Assembly: GCA_949825045.1 (NCBI GenBank)
Contig: OX463809.1
Span: forward strand, 7,095,501 to 7,159,500
DNA: 64,000 nucleotides
Direction of reading: 5' to 3'
Source of the DNA: Argyresthia goedartella
Taxonomy: Eukaryota; Arthropoda; Insecta; Lepidoptera; Argyresthiidae
In this document: piece by piece, positions 35,251 to 47,265 of the stretch
Layout of the letters: each line of letters begins with the position of its first letter
Position numbering within the stretch: position 1 is the first letter of the stretch
Notes under the pieces: model-generated
The model's input: the letters and a program-made list of their open reading frames with translations, nothing else
What the model was told of the DNA's origin: nothing
The model's database searches: none
Program-made: the position numbers and the translations under genes

Positions 35251-35650
35251 TAGGGTTCCCTACCCGAAGGGTGCCAAACGGGACCCTATTACTAAGCGTC
35301 CGCTGTCCGTCCGTCCGTCCGTCTGTCACCAGGCTGTATCTCATGAACCTTGATAGTTAGACAGTTGAAATTTTCACAGATGATGTATTTCTGTTGCCGC
35401 TATAACAACAAATACTAAAAAACAGGATAAAATAAATATTTAAAGGGGCTCCCATACAACAATTCTTTCAAAATCACATACAAACTAATTAATGCATCTG
35501 GTCACGTACATGGAGTGTGAAAGTAGCCGCACCAATAACTTTGTAAACAACATTTTGCTAGGTAATATCCAAACTATTCACTCCACACCATCCCTACCAT
35601 TGTACGGTGGTACGGAACCCTTCGTGCGCGAGTTCGACTCGCACTTGACT
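35251..35650 (-). repeat. Dispersed repeat family A, copy 2
   Basis: Reverse orientation to copy 1. It runs from tagggttccctacccgaagg, through a gtccgtccgtccgtccgtct microsatellite and ttgaaattttcacagatgat, to tacggaacccttcgtgcgcg and actcgcacttgac. About 100 bp between cccatacaac and tgtacggtgg is not shared with copy 1. Confidence 0.75.
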
Positions 35651-36565
35651 GTTTTTATTTATTAAGTAATTTTATTTCCCTTATTCTTATTATTGAGGAT
35701 TTATTTTAATATCCAGATTAACTAAAACCTTAAAGGAAAGGCTGGCCATTAATGATCAATCATTTAGATCTTTTTACCCACATTGACTTTAAAACCTTGA
35801 ATAGATAAGACAAAACCGATCAATTAAACATCCAAGTGCTCCGGATACACTTGGTTTCATCAGCACTTAATGTATCACTTCCGGATGTATCTATGTATCA
35901 TCTTCATCTATCAATCGTCTTCATATCAAACGGTACTTATCCAGGTATCATTGTGCTGCATCTGCGACCATGACTTGCTATTCCCAGACATCGCTTATTG
36001 TTCTACGTGGATATGATTGATGATGTAAGAGCGATAATTTCTTCTCAATCGACGTCTAATATGTAGCAGGGAGATCTCTCGATGAAGAAGTGTTCTATCT
36101 AGATGTTAAAAGAAAGCAACTGATAGGCTAGCTCTATTAGAAACAGGAGACCTACCTAGGAGGAATTTTACCTTCGGCATTGTGATGACGTAAACGTAGA
36201 TAAAAGTCTAATAAATGGGAATACCAATTTATAAAAAACTTTTAAAAACAAACATGTCACCACATTAATAAAATAAATATTTACATTTTTCAAGGATTAC
36301 CCCACTTTAATGTCTCGCTCGTTGGAAAAAATCTATTTGGGCAATTATTTATATGTGTTGTTTCTCAAATAAGTGAATATTGTATTCTTTTCGAGAAATA
36401 AATATCTTAAACCTTAAATCTTAAAATGGTAAGATGGTATCAAGGAACACAGTCCCTATAAATTTATTTATTACGTAATAGAAGACTAGTTCAGCGAATT
36501 AGCTCTACCGAATACTCTGTCAAATAGACAAATTAGGTTGGCAGAGTAGCAACAAACAAACAAGC
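35651..36565. other. Unannotated intronic region
   Basis: AT-rich; no gene, repeat family or structure recognised. Confidence 0.4.
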
Positions 36566-36819
36566 GACGACCCGAATGGCCGAGTCGGCAGTGACGCTGC
36601 CTACGAAACCCAAGGGTCCCGGGTTCGAGTCCCGGTGGGGGCAAATATTTGTTTGATGAGAACGGATGTTTGTAGCCTAGTCATGGTTATTTATCTATCT
36701 AAGTATAATATTTATCTATATACGTATGTGTATCGTTGTCTAGTACCCAAGATACAGGGAATCCTAGTTTGGGGATAGATCAATGTGTGTGAATAGTGTC
36801 CAAGGTATTTAAAAAAAAA
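36566..36819 (+). repeat. SINE family 2, copy 3
   Basis: Full-length, with intact A box (TGGCCGAGTCGG) and B box (GGTTCGAGTCCC), closely similar to 25605-25849. It ends caaggtatttaaaaaaaaa, the only family 2 copy here with an A-rich tail. Confidence 0.85.
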
Positions 36820-37141
36820 TGCTGTTCCATGGCAAAAATATCAAACTATTGAAACGAGAACGAAACAAGTCTGGGCCTCAAATCTCCTTATTTTTTTTTC
36901 TCGTTCGCCATTTGATATTTAGGAGCTGTCGTGGGCGGGCTTGTTTGACTTGGTTCACCAGGTTCACACGCCGTACTCGCTCGTGATGTCATAAAAGTGA
37001 AGACCTTTTTGAGAACAGTGAGACTCGCCACGAAATTCGAAACCGAATTGGAAATGCGAGGACTGAAGATGTTGGTGTTAGAATCGTACATTTAGGATTT
37101 GGGTCCAAATATGAACATCATTCACTCATTAGGAAAGTATT

Positions 37142-37299
37142 GCGACCCGAATGGCCGAGTCAGCAGTGACCCTACCTACGAAGCCAAGGGTCCCATTTAT
37201 CTATATAAGTATGTGTATCGTTGTCTAGTACCCAAGATAGGGAATCCTAGTTTGGGGCTAGATCAATGTGTATAAATTGTGTCCAAGGTATTATTATAG
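37142..37299 (+). repeat. SINE family 2, copy 4, internally deleted
   Basis: Only the head up to aagggtccc and the body from atttatctatataagtatg onward remain. About 90 bp including the B box is missing, so it cannot be transcribed from its own internal promoter. Confidence 0.8.
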
Positions 37300-38618
37300 G
37301 TATTAATTATTATTAAGTAAACGACGCACGATACGAATGTTTCGCTTCATATTTACCGTGTGGTTTCTCTGGTTGTGCTCTTGTATGTGCTAAATCATCT
37401 TAGGCACGGAGTTTAAGCGGCGCTTTAATTGAGCAGCAGTGAATCGGTCATAGTGGAGACGAAGGAGTTTCTAGTGATGCTAAATTTATGAGTTGATCCG
37501 TGATCCCTTGAAGTAGTTGCCAGGGAAATTCACGGCATGTAAAGCGGCACTCACTCAACATTGGTATTTTATCTCTATTAAATACATAGATGCAGGTATT
37601 TCACTTCAAAGGTAAGAGGTTATCTATAAGATCAGTAAATGTGTCGTGCTGAGAGGCGTCTTAAGGTGTCCACTTTCTTTTAAAACGTACGTTTAAAAAT
37701 AATAACTGGTCATTGAAACTTTCAAAGCTATGGAATATTTTCCATATTTTTATTGTTCTCACAATATGCTATAGAAGAGACATGATGAAAAATATCACTT
37801 ATTTTTTTCAGTGTAGCATATTAAGCTACCTATACGGGTTGAAACATTAGCGATCTAATAACAGTTCTTCTATCTACTTTCCCGATATGTCGATCACATA
37901 TATTAGATTTCTGTAATACCTTACTTACTCAGATCATCACTATTTTTTTTACTGAATCACTTCCTGATTACGTAACTTAATAATTACTCGTTCCTACTTG
38001 TTACATCTGCATTACATAACTTAATAGAGCCGTGTCCGTGGATAATAAAGACATTAGGCCATTTCTGCTACGAATGGCTTACGATCCATGCGCGAGCGCA
38101 GAAACAAAAGAACTTTATTCTTAACATTGTTTGGAAGATCATTGTATATTTCCTGCTGTTTAATCCTTCCTTATAGTATAATATTTTTCTTTATTTAAAA
38201 AATACGCCTGCAACACCATACACCGTAAATAACAGGATCCACGAACATAAATAAAAACCGAATAAAAAATAAGAATAGGCTGTATGGTCGGAAGACGGAC
38301 TGTCTGATGGACGCAAAAAAACATGCACACACAACGCATATGTCAAGCAAGCAAGTCGAGCAAGTTGTTTTGTTTACTGCGTCCGCCATCTTCTAAGCCA
38401 CCTACATTCCGGAAATCACTACAAAAATGCTAGTAATGATTATCATTTTATTAAGTTTTTCCACAAAGTTTTATTACAACTCTATTATTAGCATAACTGC
38501 CTTAAAAATAATTGAAAACGGGATATGATCTGTGCAGCAACAAAAGTTTTCTTGAATTTCTTGTCTTTATTCTAAATCTACATTCATTGAAAATCAATGC
38601 GCTTTTAAAAAGGGTAAG
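37300..38618. other. Unannotated intronic region
   Basis: AT-rich; no coding or repeat feature recognised. Confidence 0.4.
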
Positions 38619-38666
38619 AATGTGTAAAGGATGAATAGTTAAATAACTATTCATCCGTTACACATT
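38619..38666. repeat. 48-bp near-perfect palindrome
   Basis: Two 23-bp arms (AATGTGTAAAGGATGAATAG plus TTA, and its inverse) with one mismatch are separated by only two bases. It could extrude as a cruciform or fold as an RNA hairpin. No terminal target duplication identifies it as a transposon. Confidence 0.85.
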
Positions 38667-39008
38667 GTCTAAAATTGCATTGCGTTGCACTTACTTACAA
38701 CGGACTAATATTATCCATTATCCATTAAGTAGTACCTGCAAAGAGTTTGATTCATCAGAGGCTGCGCCCTGGAGCTCTTTTTCATTAGAGCTATGTCACG
38801 CGAGCGCTCTTTTCTACAGATTTTCCTTTGACATCCGAAATTTCGTATTTTTCAGTCATTCGCCTGTTGGCCATTCATTTTGTACCTCGTCTTCGGGAAT
38901 GGCGCTATCCGCCAATAACAATTTATAAGCAAGTTATAAATGATACTGATGACAGGTTAAATTACTTTTGCCCCCAAGACAAATTCACAGGGACATCTAA
39001 GAATCTTA

Positions 39009-39093
39009 TTTTAGACGGTATGCCCATACCGTCTAAAATATTTATATGGTAATACCTAGGTATGTTTTACCCATATAAATATTTTTAGACGGT
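39009..39093. repeat. Nested hairpin element with TTTTAGACGGTATG
   Basis: TTTTAGACGGTATG / CATACCGTCTAAAA form perfect 14-bp arms around two bases (39009-39038). The second arm then pairs again with 39071-39093 over 22 bp with one indel, so the sequence can switch between two folds. TTTTAGACGGTATGG recurs once at 53307-53321. Confidence 0.7.
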
Positions 39094-41694
39094 GCGACGA
39101 GTACATTACTTAGTAAAGTAACAGTTGTGTATTACCGAAACCGAAACTTTTAAAATTTCGGTTTGAAAGTGTTCAAAATTCCCTGAAATTTAGAAATTGC
39201 ATAGAATAATTTTACATGTCAGTCGATGTACTGCAGGACGATAGGTATTAGCTACAAGACGTAGGGTGATTATGGGTATCTGCAGCCACCTAACGCAATT
39301 TTCAACTTTGGAAAATCGTACTGTCGTAATTATAACATCAAATTATTTGGTGTATTTTTTATCGATACTTCATTTATTCAAGAATCTAGGTTTTATTACA
39401 CAATTTTGAACCTACAATAATTTAAAAAGCAATAAAATGTCCAAAAAGTCCGAATGTCGCTAATTCCGGCCACTCTGCTTCTAATTGTGTTTCTGATGGC
39501 GGCCCCTCCTAGGGTCGTCACATGAGACTAAACAGTTTATTCTTTTCTTAATGTTAGATTGACTGGTTGTTTGCCATTAATCTGTTTTTGTGGGTTTAAT
39601 ATTTTCAAACCTTCATATTCTTATTCCTATCTTTATACCTACATAGTTTTTGCCATGAAAAATGATTAACAATAAATGGTTAATTACTTACTCAATGCTT
39701 GATTTTCTTATTTTCTTTTTGTGTCACCATCAGTCTCAGTCTAGCTAAACACTACCATAGGTACTAGTGTTAATGTTCTTATGATAAAGGGCAATAGCTA
39801 ATGTTGTATGCAAGGTGAAATATGGATCCTAGACTACGCAACGGACAAAATATAATATGTGTCTACACTAAAATTACGCAGTAGTTCAAAAGTTTAAAAA
39901 ATTCTTACAAATCCATACAAATGGTGTTTTTTTGGGTAGGGTGTTTCATAATATATATCAATAGTTAGTTTTTACCCATGCTAGCACCTTCCAACGTATG
40001 TAGTTAGATTTACCTGCATCCTTGTCGGTATATTTTAATTTTATTTATTAGAGTCGACATTATTATTTTTTCAATTCGCCATTCACCATGCCCAATTACA
40101 TAATTCTCTACAACATTACATTTCGATATCCAGGTAAAACATCATATTTACATAAATATTAAACTACCTACTAGCTTAAATTCTAAAAAAACACTACGAA
40201 ATACACTAAATTCTATATATAAACAAGCTATATCACGCCTTTTCCCGTACAAAAACTGGAATCAAATTGTTTGACAACCCTGACGCAATATAAGCGGACG
40301 CCATTAGAAGCTCCGTGTTATCTAAAATACAGCCCCCCCCCCCCCCCCTGGCTTCAGTTAGAAAAAAACACACATTTCGTGTTGGTATTGTCGGCCACCT
40401 CAATTATTGTCAACAAAAAACTAATCGAACATCGCTGCTTTTGTGTATCCAAAATTATATGTGCAATGTGCATGGCTGACGTGGGCTAGTTTTGCCAGTT
40501 TTTGAACAAAAATTCTACCAAAAATGTAGTTTATTTTAAAAATTATAGATATTATCCAGATCTGCAAGAATCCTTCATACCGAGCAATAAAGGTCAGGGG
40601 GCTGCAGTAACCCACAACCACCCTATGTATTTTTAGCCAAAAACGTCATCGAACCGGTTCCCAACTGTAACCGATTCATCGATATCATTACAATAGCATC
40701 AGCTCAACACATTGTATTCGTCGTCAACCTGACTCGTCCTTGTGAGAAGTTGATTAGTGAGACAAAGCCGAACCGAGATAACACATGACAGACAATACCT
40801 TTTGTGGAGACGAAGCCTATAAATAGAACTAAATAGTAATACGGACGAGGGCACTTTGTCAAACTTTGTCAGAAAAACATTTGCAAATCGTTGCAGCCGG
40901 GATGACACAACTTATGGGCATGGTAACGTTTCTAGTACAACCATGCGTACTGCATATCCTATCGTAATATCCAGACAATGTAGAGTTTGAAGCATCGCTC
41001 TAAGTATAATAATAATGTTTTTTCAGATAACATATTGCTCTAGTAGTGCTTAGAACTAATATTGGTCATATTTATTAAATTTAGTAAAACAAATAAACAA
41101 GATCTAGGTACCCAACCGACACTAACATAACTAACATTAAAGAAAATCTCTCAAATGAAATTCCAAAAAATCCTTATCATGCCTACCAGACACCTTTGAA
41201 CGAAGGGCCAAACGGTTCTTCTTCTTATGTAAGTATGTAAGTAAAGTATGTAGTTAGGTAGGTATACTTATTTTTCGTGATCTAGGGCATGCGGACGTGA
41301 TATTTTTGGCCAAATCACCGGCGTTTTCTCTTACCTGTGTGAAACTTTAAACGGCTTTGCTTAGTCAGAGATTTCAACACCACGTTCTGTGAACCGGTGG
41401 TAGTGAGTTCGTGTGACCGCCAGAAGATTGTTGTCACTGCCTGCCAAGAGGTTTCAAGGTCTGTGAGTGGTCAACTTTCGTTGCCTTTTAGCAAGGTTAA
41501 GTTCTTATCACTATGTTCACTTTCGAAAGTGGAAAATGGTGATTTTTAAGGCCAAAGATCCGATTCCCTGGTACTGTTATGCAAATATTATGCAGTAGTA
41601 CAACTTAGACAACTTGTCTACATTGAGTTGAATTTAAAATCTTCAATAGGAATTTCTGGCAGTTCCCATTTCATACAAAATGCATTTGATTACA
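39094..41694. other. Unannotated intronic region
   Basis: AT-rich. Contains a run of 16 C at 40333-40348. No coding signal recognised. Confidence 0.4.
40333..40348 (+). repeat. Homopolymer of 16 C
   Basis: Uninterrupted C run between acag and tggcttc. Confidence 0.85.
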
Positions 41695-41900
41695 CACGTG
41701 TGTATTGTTATTTTCAAAAGTCGCTATGGATCGATTATGTTAAGATATTAATTGAGTTCTGCCGATGCATTTGATAAATCTGTTTTATCATCTGAATCAC
41801 GTGTGTATTGTTATTTTCAAAAGTCGCTATCGATCGATTATGTTAAGATATTAATTGAGTTCTGCCGATGCATCTGATAAATCTGTTTTATCATCTAAAT
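41695..41900 (+). repeat. Tandem duplication, 103-bp unit
   Basis: Two adjacent copies starting CACGTGTGTATTGTTATTTT at 41695 and 41798 and ending ttttatcatct. They differ by only a few substitutions, for example ggatcgat/cgatcgat and catttgat/catctgat. Recent local duplication in intron 1. Confidence 0.9.
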
Positions 41901-43737
41901 TTTGTGTGCAGTCAGCTTTCGTCGTGCAAATTCTGCAGAAATAAACACGTAAATTCCATTGAAATAAAATTCGCAGAACGACTTAAGAAAGTGGTAACTG
42001 TAAATTGAGTGTATTTAGACAGTATTTCCAGTTATAAACAAGCATATACTTATGTCAGTAAGGATAATTGCAAAAATTGCAAATGACTCGATATCTAAAA
42101 TGATCTCCATAAATGGATACAAAAAACACAAACTTTGTTTATGCTCACACGTGATATGGATATTATTAATCCGTTTCGTGGTTTATCTCAAGCAGCAAGA
42201 CACTTCAAGGACAGTGTACCAGCAAATAATCTGGGCTTCAGATAATGCAAAATATACGGAAAACTTTTAACATTTATCGTAAGATGACAAGTAAGTCTCA
42301 AATTCGTATTCGATCCACCATAAACCCAAGTTAGTATACCTACAAACAATGAGCACAAATTGCACATTGAATTGCCACAATAGCAACGTATAATAAGGAG
42401 TGAGTGGTAGAAACATCAGACAGAACGCAACGGTATGCGATTCACCCGCGGATAACATGTGACCTTTAGGGCCGCAGACTGGTCTGACTGCATGTTTCTC
42501 AACGTCGTCTGTATTCAGTATGCATGTATAGAATCAACCGAGGCGCCCTTCCACCATAACTACGTTTATTTAGCAAAATCTTCAATATTTTGTCTTGATC
42601 TTTGAAAAGCCTTGAGTTTTTGAATTAATTGTCTATTAGTAGTATTAAACTAATAATAACCTTTCCACAATATATTAATTATTTGATTGGGTGTTGGAAA
42701 GTATGAACAGTACGGGAATGTTAATTATGCATGGAGAAGCGATTGTATTCTGCTAGTATGAGCATGACCAAATAGTCCGTAAACAATAATGATTCTGTCG
42801 TAGTGGAAAGTTGTGTGCTTGTCAATTAAGGAATCGTGACGTCATTTGACTGTTTGTTTTCATTATCTGTTACTCTGTTACGTTATAATCCCCCAATATC
42901 TGCTTGACTGCGGTTTTTTTTCAGAATTAAGGAGAAGTTAGTCCAGTTCGTGAAAGTTGTAAACGGCTTTCAAAATGTTTGCTCTCGCCATAATTTCTGC
43001 AAGTAATCGTAATCGTACAGTTGGAAAATAGTTTCCAGCTACTGTAGTTCCGACTTCCGTCGTTGTGCTAATTGACTAATGCACTTTTTAACATATTTGA
43101 ACAAGACAAAATAAATTAAAATAAAATAACAAAATTACAAGGAATTTAAGATGGATATGACTGTTGGATATTAACTAACTCTATGTAGATTAATTCAAAC
43201 TTGAGTTAGCTCGAACATGAAGAGAGTTGGGTGGTGTGGGCAATGTTATGTCAGTGATCTTGCGTAATAAACGAAAACGCAGAAGGGATGTTTCATCGAT
43301 ACATATATGTAATATGAAACTTATAAAAAAGTATAGGAATACAGAATGTAGAGCAAACACACAAAACACAACAGAATATTTAGATAGGTAAGTACAGTTA
43401 GAAAGCACTCAGTGGAGCGTTGACTGGCAGGAATTTGGTAATGTTGTCATCGGCCAACTGACGTACTGCTCTATGACAGTATCTATAGAAAAGTCATCCA
43501 ATTACGATAGTATCCTGTATAGAAAACTTATCCAACTACAAACATTCCTTTATTCCAACTTCGGGCATTGATAACAACGAACGACTAGATGAAATTTAAA
43601 AGGTTAAAACAACAAAAGCATTCCAATCGTGCGTCAAACACCAAACGATTTGTTATTTATTATAGTGGCACTAATTGGTTAGCCTTGAACTCCTACTGAT
43701 GACTTGACAAAGCGCATAAAGCGAGTGCTGAACTCAC
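41901..43737. other. Intron 1, right end
   Basis: AT-rich sequence leading to the donor GTGAGT at 43737-43732 (minus). Nothing else recognised. Confidence 0.4.
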
Positions 43738-43852
43738 CGGTGGATCCGAAATATTCGTCCTTATCCATTATATCATGCTGGAAGCCATACGCGGGGAGCC
43801 ATGCACTGGAGCCCGGCGGTTCGGGCCAGTCGGAGAGACGGATCTCCTCCAT
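43738..43852 (-). CDS. First coding exon of the minus-strand host gene
   Basis: On the minus strand an ATG at 43852 (context tgctATGG) starts MEEIRLSDWPEPPGSSAWLP and the exon ends ...KDEYFGST plus one base at ACCG/GTGAGT (43738/43737). An in-frame TGA 13 codons upstream (43894-43892) and a CpG-rich block just beyond fit a true N-terminus. The exon is 38 codons plus one base. The leftover G joins the GA of the exon at 14863 or the GT of the exon at 13800, giving Gly in either case. No signal peptide; the start is acidic and Pro-rich. The link to the distant exons rests on phase and composition and other exons may lie between. Confidence 0.65.
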
Positions 43853-44085
43853 AGCACAACACTGCACTCCACAGCCAAGCGGGTTTAAAGCTCACGTTAG
43901 CACAAACATGCAAAAACTACCTCGGCCTGTCATTTAGGACGATAACGGTTGATGATTTGGCGCGGACGGACGCGGATACGCGGCGTGATGTATCGTGGAG
44001 GCGCGCGCGCGGCGAGGGGCGCGCGCAGACTGCGGTCGCTTGCTGGTCGCGCGTTGCACGCTCTCCCTCAGATATCTATTGCAAT
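43853..44085 (-). promoter_or_regulatory. Presumed promoter and 5' UTR
   Basis: The block 43955-44055 is dense in CpG (gcgcgcgcgcggcgaggggc and similar) amid AT-rich sequence, directly upstream of the first coding exon. No TATA box is placed convincingly, as is common for CpG-type promoters. The start site cannot be fixed from sequence. Confidence 0.5.
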
Positions 44086-46289
44086 AAAAAACATCCAGTC
44101 GCCATCGTAACGCGGACCGGATCGGCTTAGATTTTTAGAGACTGACTGAGGTGGCAGACCGCAAAAGTAGATTTACATCTACACTGAAGAACAGGTCGTA
44201 CTGTTCACGTAGTTGTATAAATAAAATTGTATCAATAAAAACAAATCAAATCAAAGAACTGCTCTATCAACATGGGTTTGAGTCTTTATGGACAGTATTT
44301 GCAATAATTCACTTATATGTTCCTACTAGTGCTACATAATATTCGATAAAATTTCACACAACCATAGATATATAAATATTTTATATATACATATATAAAA
44401 TATTTATATATAAACTATTTATAAAATATTTATATAGACATATATAAACATAAAATTATTTTTAAAAAGAAAGCTTCTAGTTATTATTTGTAGGTACTTA
44501 CCAATACATATAATTTAGGTAAACCGTTGCCGCTGTCTATCGACCCTGATCCGATGACGATGAGCTTGATTTTGCAGTAGTGAAATGGAAACGGGTGAAA
44601 TGAGACGCACTATTTTGCTAATTCTTCCTAGATTACGGGATGAGCGGAGACACGTTTTATATCGTGACATTAAAATTTTAGTTAGACACGTAAATAATTA
44701 GATAGATATATTTTAGTAAGAGTCTATTAATTTCGACTTCTTGAGTGAAATAGCTACCTCTTAAACCTAGTGTTATTTCTCTTTGGCTTCCTCTGCTCAC
44801 TATCTCTACATCCTACCAATGGCGTAGAATTAATTAGAGATACCGTTCGTCGGCGATTAAAACTGTTATTTTCTGCAATTCCAGTAAGTATACCTATATT
44901 TTAAGATGCGTTTTATATTTGTTCTCCGAACATTATACCGTACTTACGGGTTGTTATTACAAACTTTCTTTGTACGTAGAGCGCGTGTTAAGTTAAAGAG
45001 AAAGGTATGATGGCCGTCGGTTATGGAGTGCTACAAAAACTTTTAACTTGAACCTGGCATCGCTTCCTGAGGCAGCACGGACATTCGAGATACCGACCGG
45101 TCTTCACTTCGGACTCTGCTAGGGGCCTTTCCACTAAAGGCATGCAATAGTTAAATACTTACCACACGAGGTGGATATGGCATAGGTTTGCCAACGTTCA
45201 GCTATAGACATACATGGCCTTACCACAAAAAAAAGAAACTACTGTTCAACACTTGTTTAAAAATAAAAATGTATGGGATTTGACGTTTGTTTGAGGTTAA
45301 ACGCTGTTTAATAATTTTTGTCGTAACACGGTCAATATCTAGCGGCCTAAAGTAGGTACTGTCATAATGTTAATTATTTGTGTGTATGATATAGGTAATT
45401 ATCCTGAATTTTGCAGGTTTAATGAATTGGAAAGGTTTGTTTTGGGGTATTTTAAAACGGTTTCTTACAACAAAAACGGATAAGTGCGATTTGGCTCGCG
45501 CACCGAGGATCCCTTTGTTATTTTGTGAAGATACTACAAATTTACGGATTTCAGATTTGTTCCTTTACTAGTGCTATAAGACCTTGCTTCGTGACAGAAA
45601 AATTGTGACATATATGGCGGTACCTTTTGATTGCGTTGACTTATAATTAAAAAAATTCACAACTTTGAAACTGCACACTTGAGTAATCGATATTAATTTC
45701 AACTTGATATCTTTACTAACGCGTAGAGTGACACTGAGAAAAAGGGTCATGCGTGATAGACGGACAGACAGATGGACAACGAAGTGATTCTAAAAGGGTT
45801 TATTTTTTCCTTTAAGGGTACAGAACCCAAAGAATCAAACGTGCTTGGAAAAAAGTAACCAGGCAAGTATAAGAAGGTATAATGTAAGTGACTAATCGTT
45901 GGATAAAAACTGGTAAAAGTATGCAACTTACATGAAATACGAGTGTAGGTACTGCACGAGTAAGAGTCTAGTAGTATCTACCTATCTAAAAGCTTTCTAA
46001 GAAATAATAACAAGAGTTACATTACATTACTTAGCCAAAGCCATGCCATTACGCATTATGGCATATTTCAGAGCCATACAACATAAAAGTAATGAACGTT
46101 ATTTTTAACAAATTTTAAGTGCTCTTTACTGTACGAGTAGGTATAACATTTTAAATTTCACACATGGCATTGCTTTTAAAGAATGTAAGTGTTGATCGGA
46201 CCACTAGCCAATTCAAATAAAGCACTCGCGTATCTGGCGGGTCGGTTTGTACCTGGATGGATAGACGCTTTGACAATGTGTCTTTTTTA
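44086..46289. other. Upstream region of the host gene
   Basis: Contains an AT-only palindromic tract (atttatata/tatataaat words, 44363-44452) and a fragment resembling repeat family A near 45755-45830 (gacggacagac, ggtacagaaccc). No gene recognised. A short minus-strand segment at 44502-44575 has a strong donor (gtaagtac) but no secure acceptor. Confidence 0.4.
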
Positions 46290-46600
46290 ACCCCCGACGA
46301 CCAAAAGAGGGGTGTCATTTGTAACTTATACTTATAACGTGTGAAGCGTCTGTCGGTGTGTCGTGGTGTCTGTCTGTGTGTCTCTCCGTGGCATCCTGGG
46401 GACAAACGGGTGGACGGATTTTAATACGGTAGTCTGTAAATGGTAGTAGACTTCCCTGCGATTGTTATAAGATATGATTCATTAAAATCGGTTTTGTAGT
46501 TCGAAAGTTATCAGCTAAACTAAGAATAGCGGTCGAACGGGTGGACGGATTTTAATGCGGTCTTTTGAAGTTGGTAGAAGTCTTTACTTCGATGGATCTT
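46290..46600 (+). repeat. Duplicated segment of a dispersed repeat
   Basis: AACGGGTGGACGGATTTTAA followed by t(a/g)cgg occurs at about 46406 and again at 46537, each followed by a related tggtag(t)aga(c/g)tt segment. The first copy is preceded by accaaaagaggggtgtcat and a tgtctgtgtg microsatellite. The second runs into the LINE remnant at 46683. Confidence 0.6.
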
Positions 46601-46682
46601 TCTCAGTAGTTCTAAAGCAATGTGTCGAGGGTTACGTATCTCGTGCACCGACCCACCCCGATGCATGGTCAAAAATATCAAA

Positions 46683-46830
46683 CTTCTGGAACTCCAACAT
46701 AAAACGAGGACATGGTCGCCCCAGAAAGCGTTGGAGTGACGAGCTGAGTGACCACGAAAAGAACTGGTGGCAAACAGCCTAGGAACGTGAAGATTGGAAG
46801 AAGAGAAGGGACCTTTGCCCAGGTAGTGGG
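46683..46830 (+). pseudogene. LINE C-terminal remnant
   Basis: The plus strand reads RGHGRPRKRWSDELSDHEKN and WWQTA, a stop, then EREDWKK and after a frame change EGTFAQVVGR. The GRPxxRWxDD...W...AxxRxxWxxxxEAFxQ arrangement is the usual end of RTE/jockey-like LINE ORF2 proteins. Only this tail survives. Confidence 0.8.
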
Positions 46831-47082
46831 AAGATACGATTATACGCTGAAAATAATAATATTGTCTTGTTTTGCTCTTTTGCATGGATATCTTCAAATC
46901 CATCTTCGGGTAGGCTGTAGATGGCTGTAGGCTGGATATAGATAGGTTCTTGGCGCCTGAGCGAGGCCACCATCTCTCTCTCACCCATGTATGCATCTCT
47001 CTTGTTCCCAGGCGGCACTTGGGCGCCAAGTTTGCGTCAGTATAAATGGCGGTCTATCTGTCGTAACCATATCGTAGAATTG

Positions 47083-47265
47083 ACCAATCATGGAATGGTC
47101 AAACATGGTTGAATTCGAACTTGATGGCAGCAAAGCCCCCGAATAGTCTTCGTGTTAGTTTGATATGTATATCACAGAAAACATTAGGTAGTACTGAATA
47201 AAAATGCTTTTAAAAATAAATCTTTCATCAAATTCAACCCTTTCTGACCATTTCATGAAATGGTC
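47083..47265. mobile_element. Foldback element ending in a perfect palindrome
   Basis: The left arm 47083-47124 (ccaatcatggaatggtcaaa, ggttgaattcgaacttgatg) is the approximate inverse of the right arm 47227-47265 (catcaaattcaaccc, ctgaccatttcatgaaatgg). The right arm contains a perfect 20-bp palindrome, GACCATTTCATGAAATGGTC. No coding sequence. Confidence 0.6.

Noticed and set aside
44502..44575. Possible minus-strand exon (IKLIVIGSGSIDSGNG) with donor gtaagtac
   Set aside because: The acceptor is ambiguous, it lies upstream of the presumed promoter, and nothing links it to the gene.
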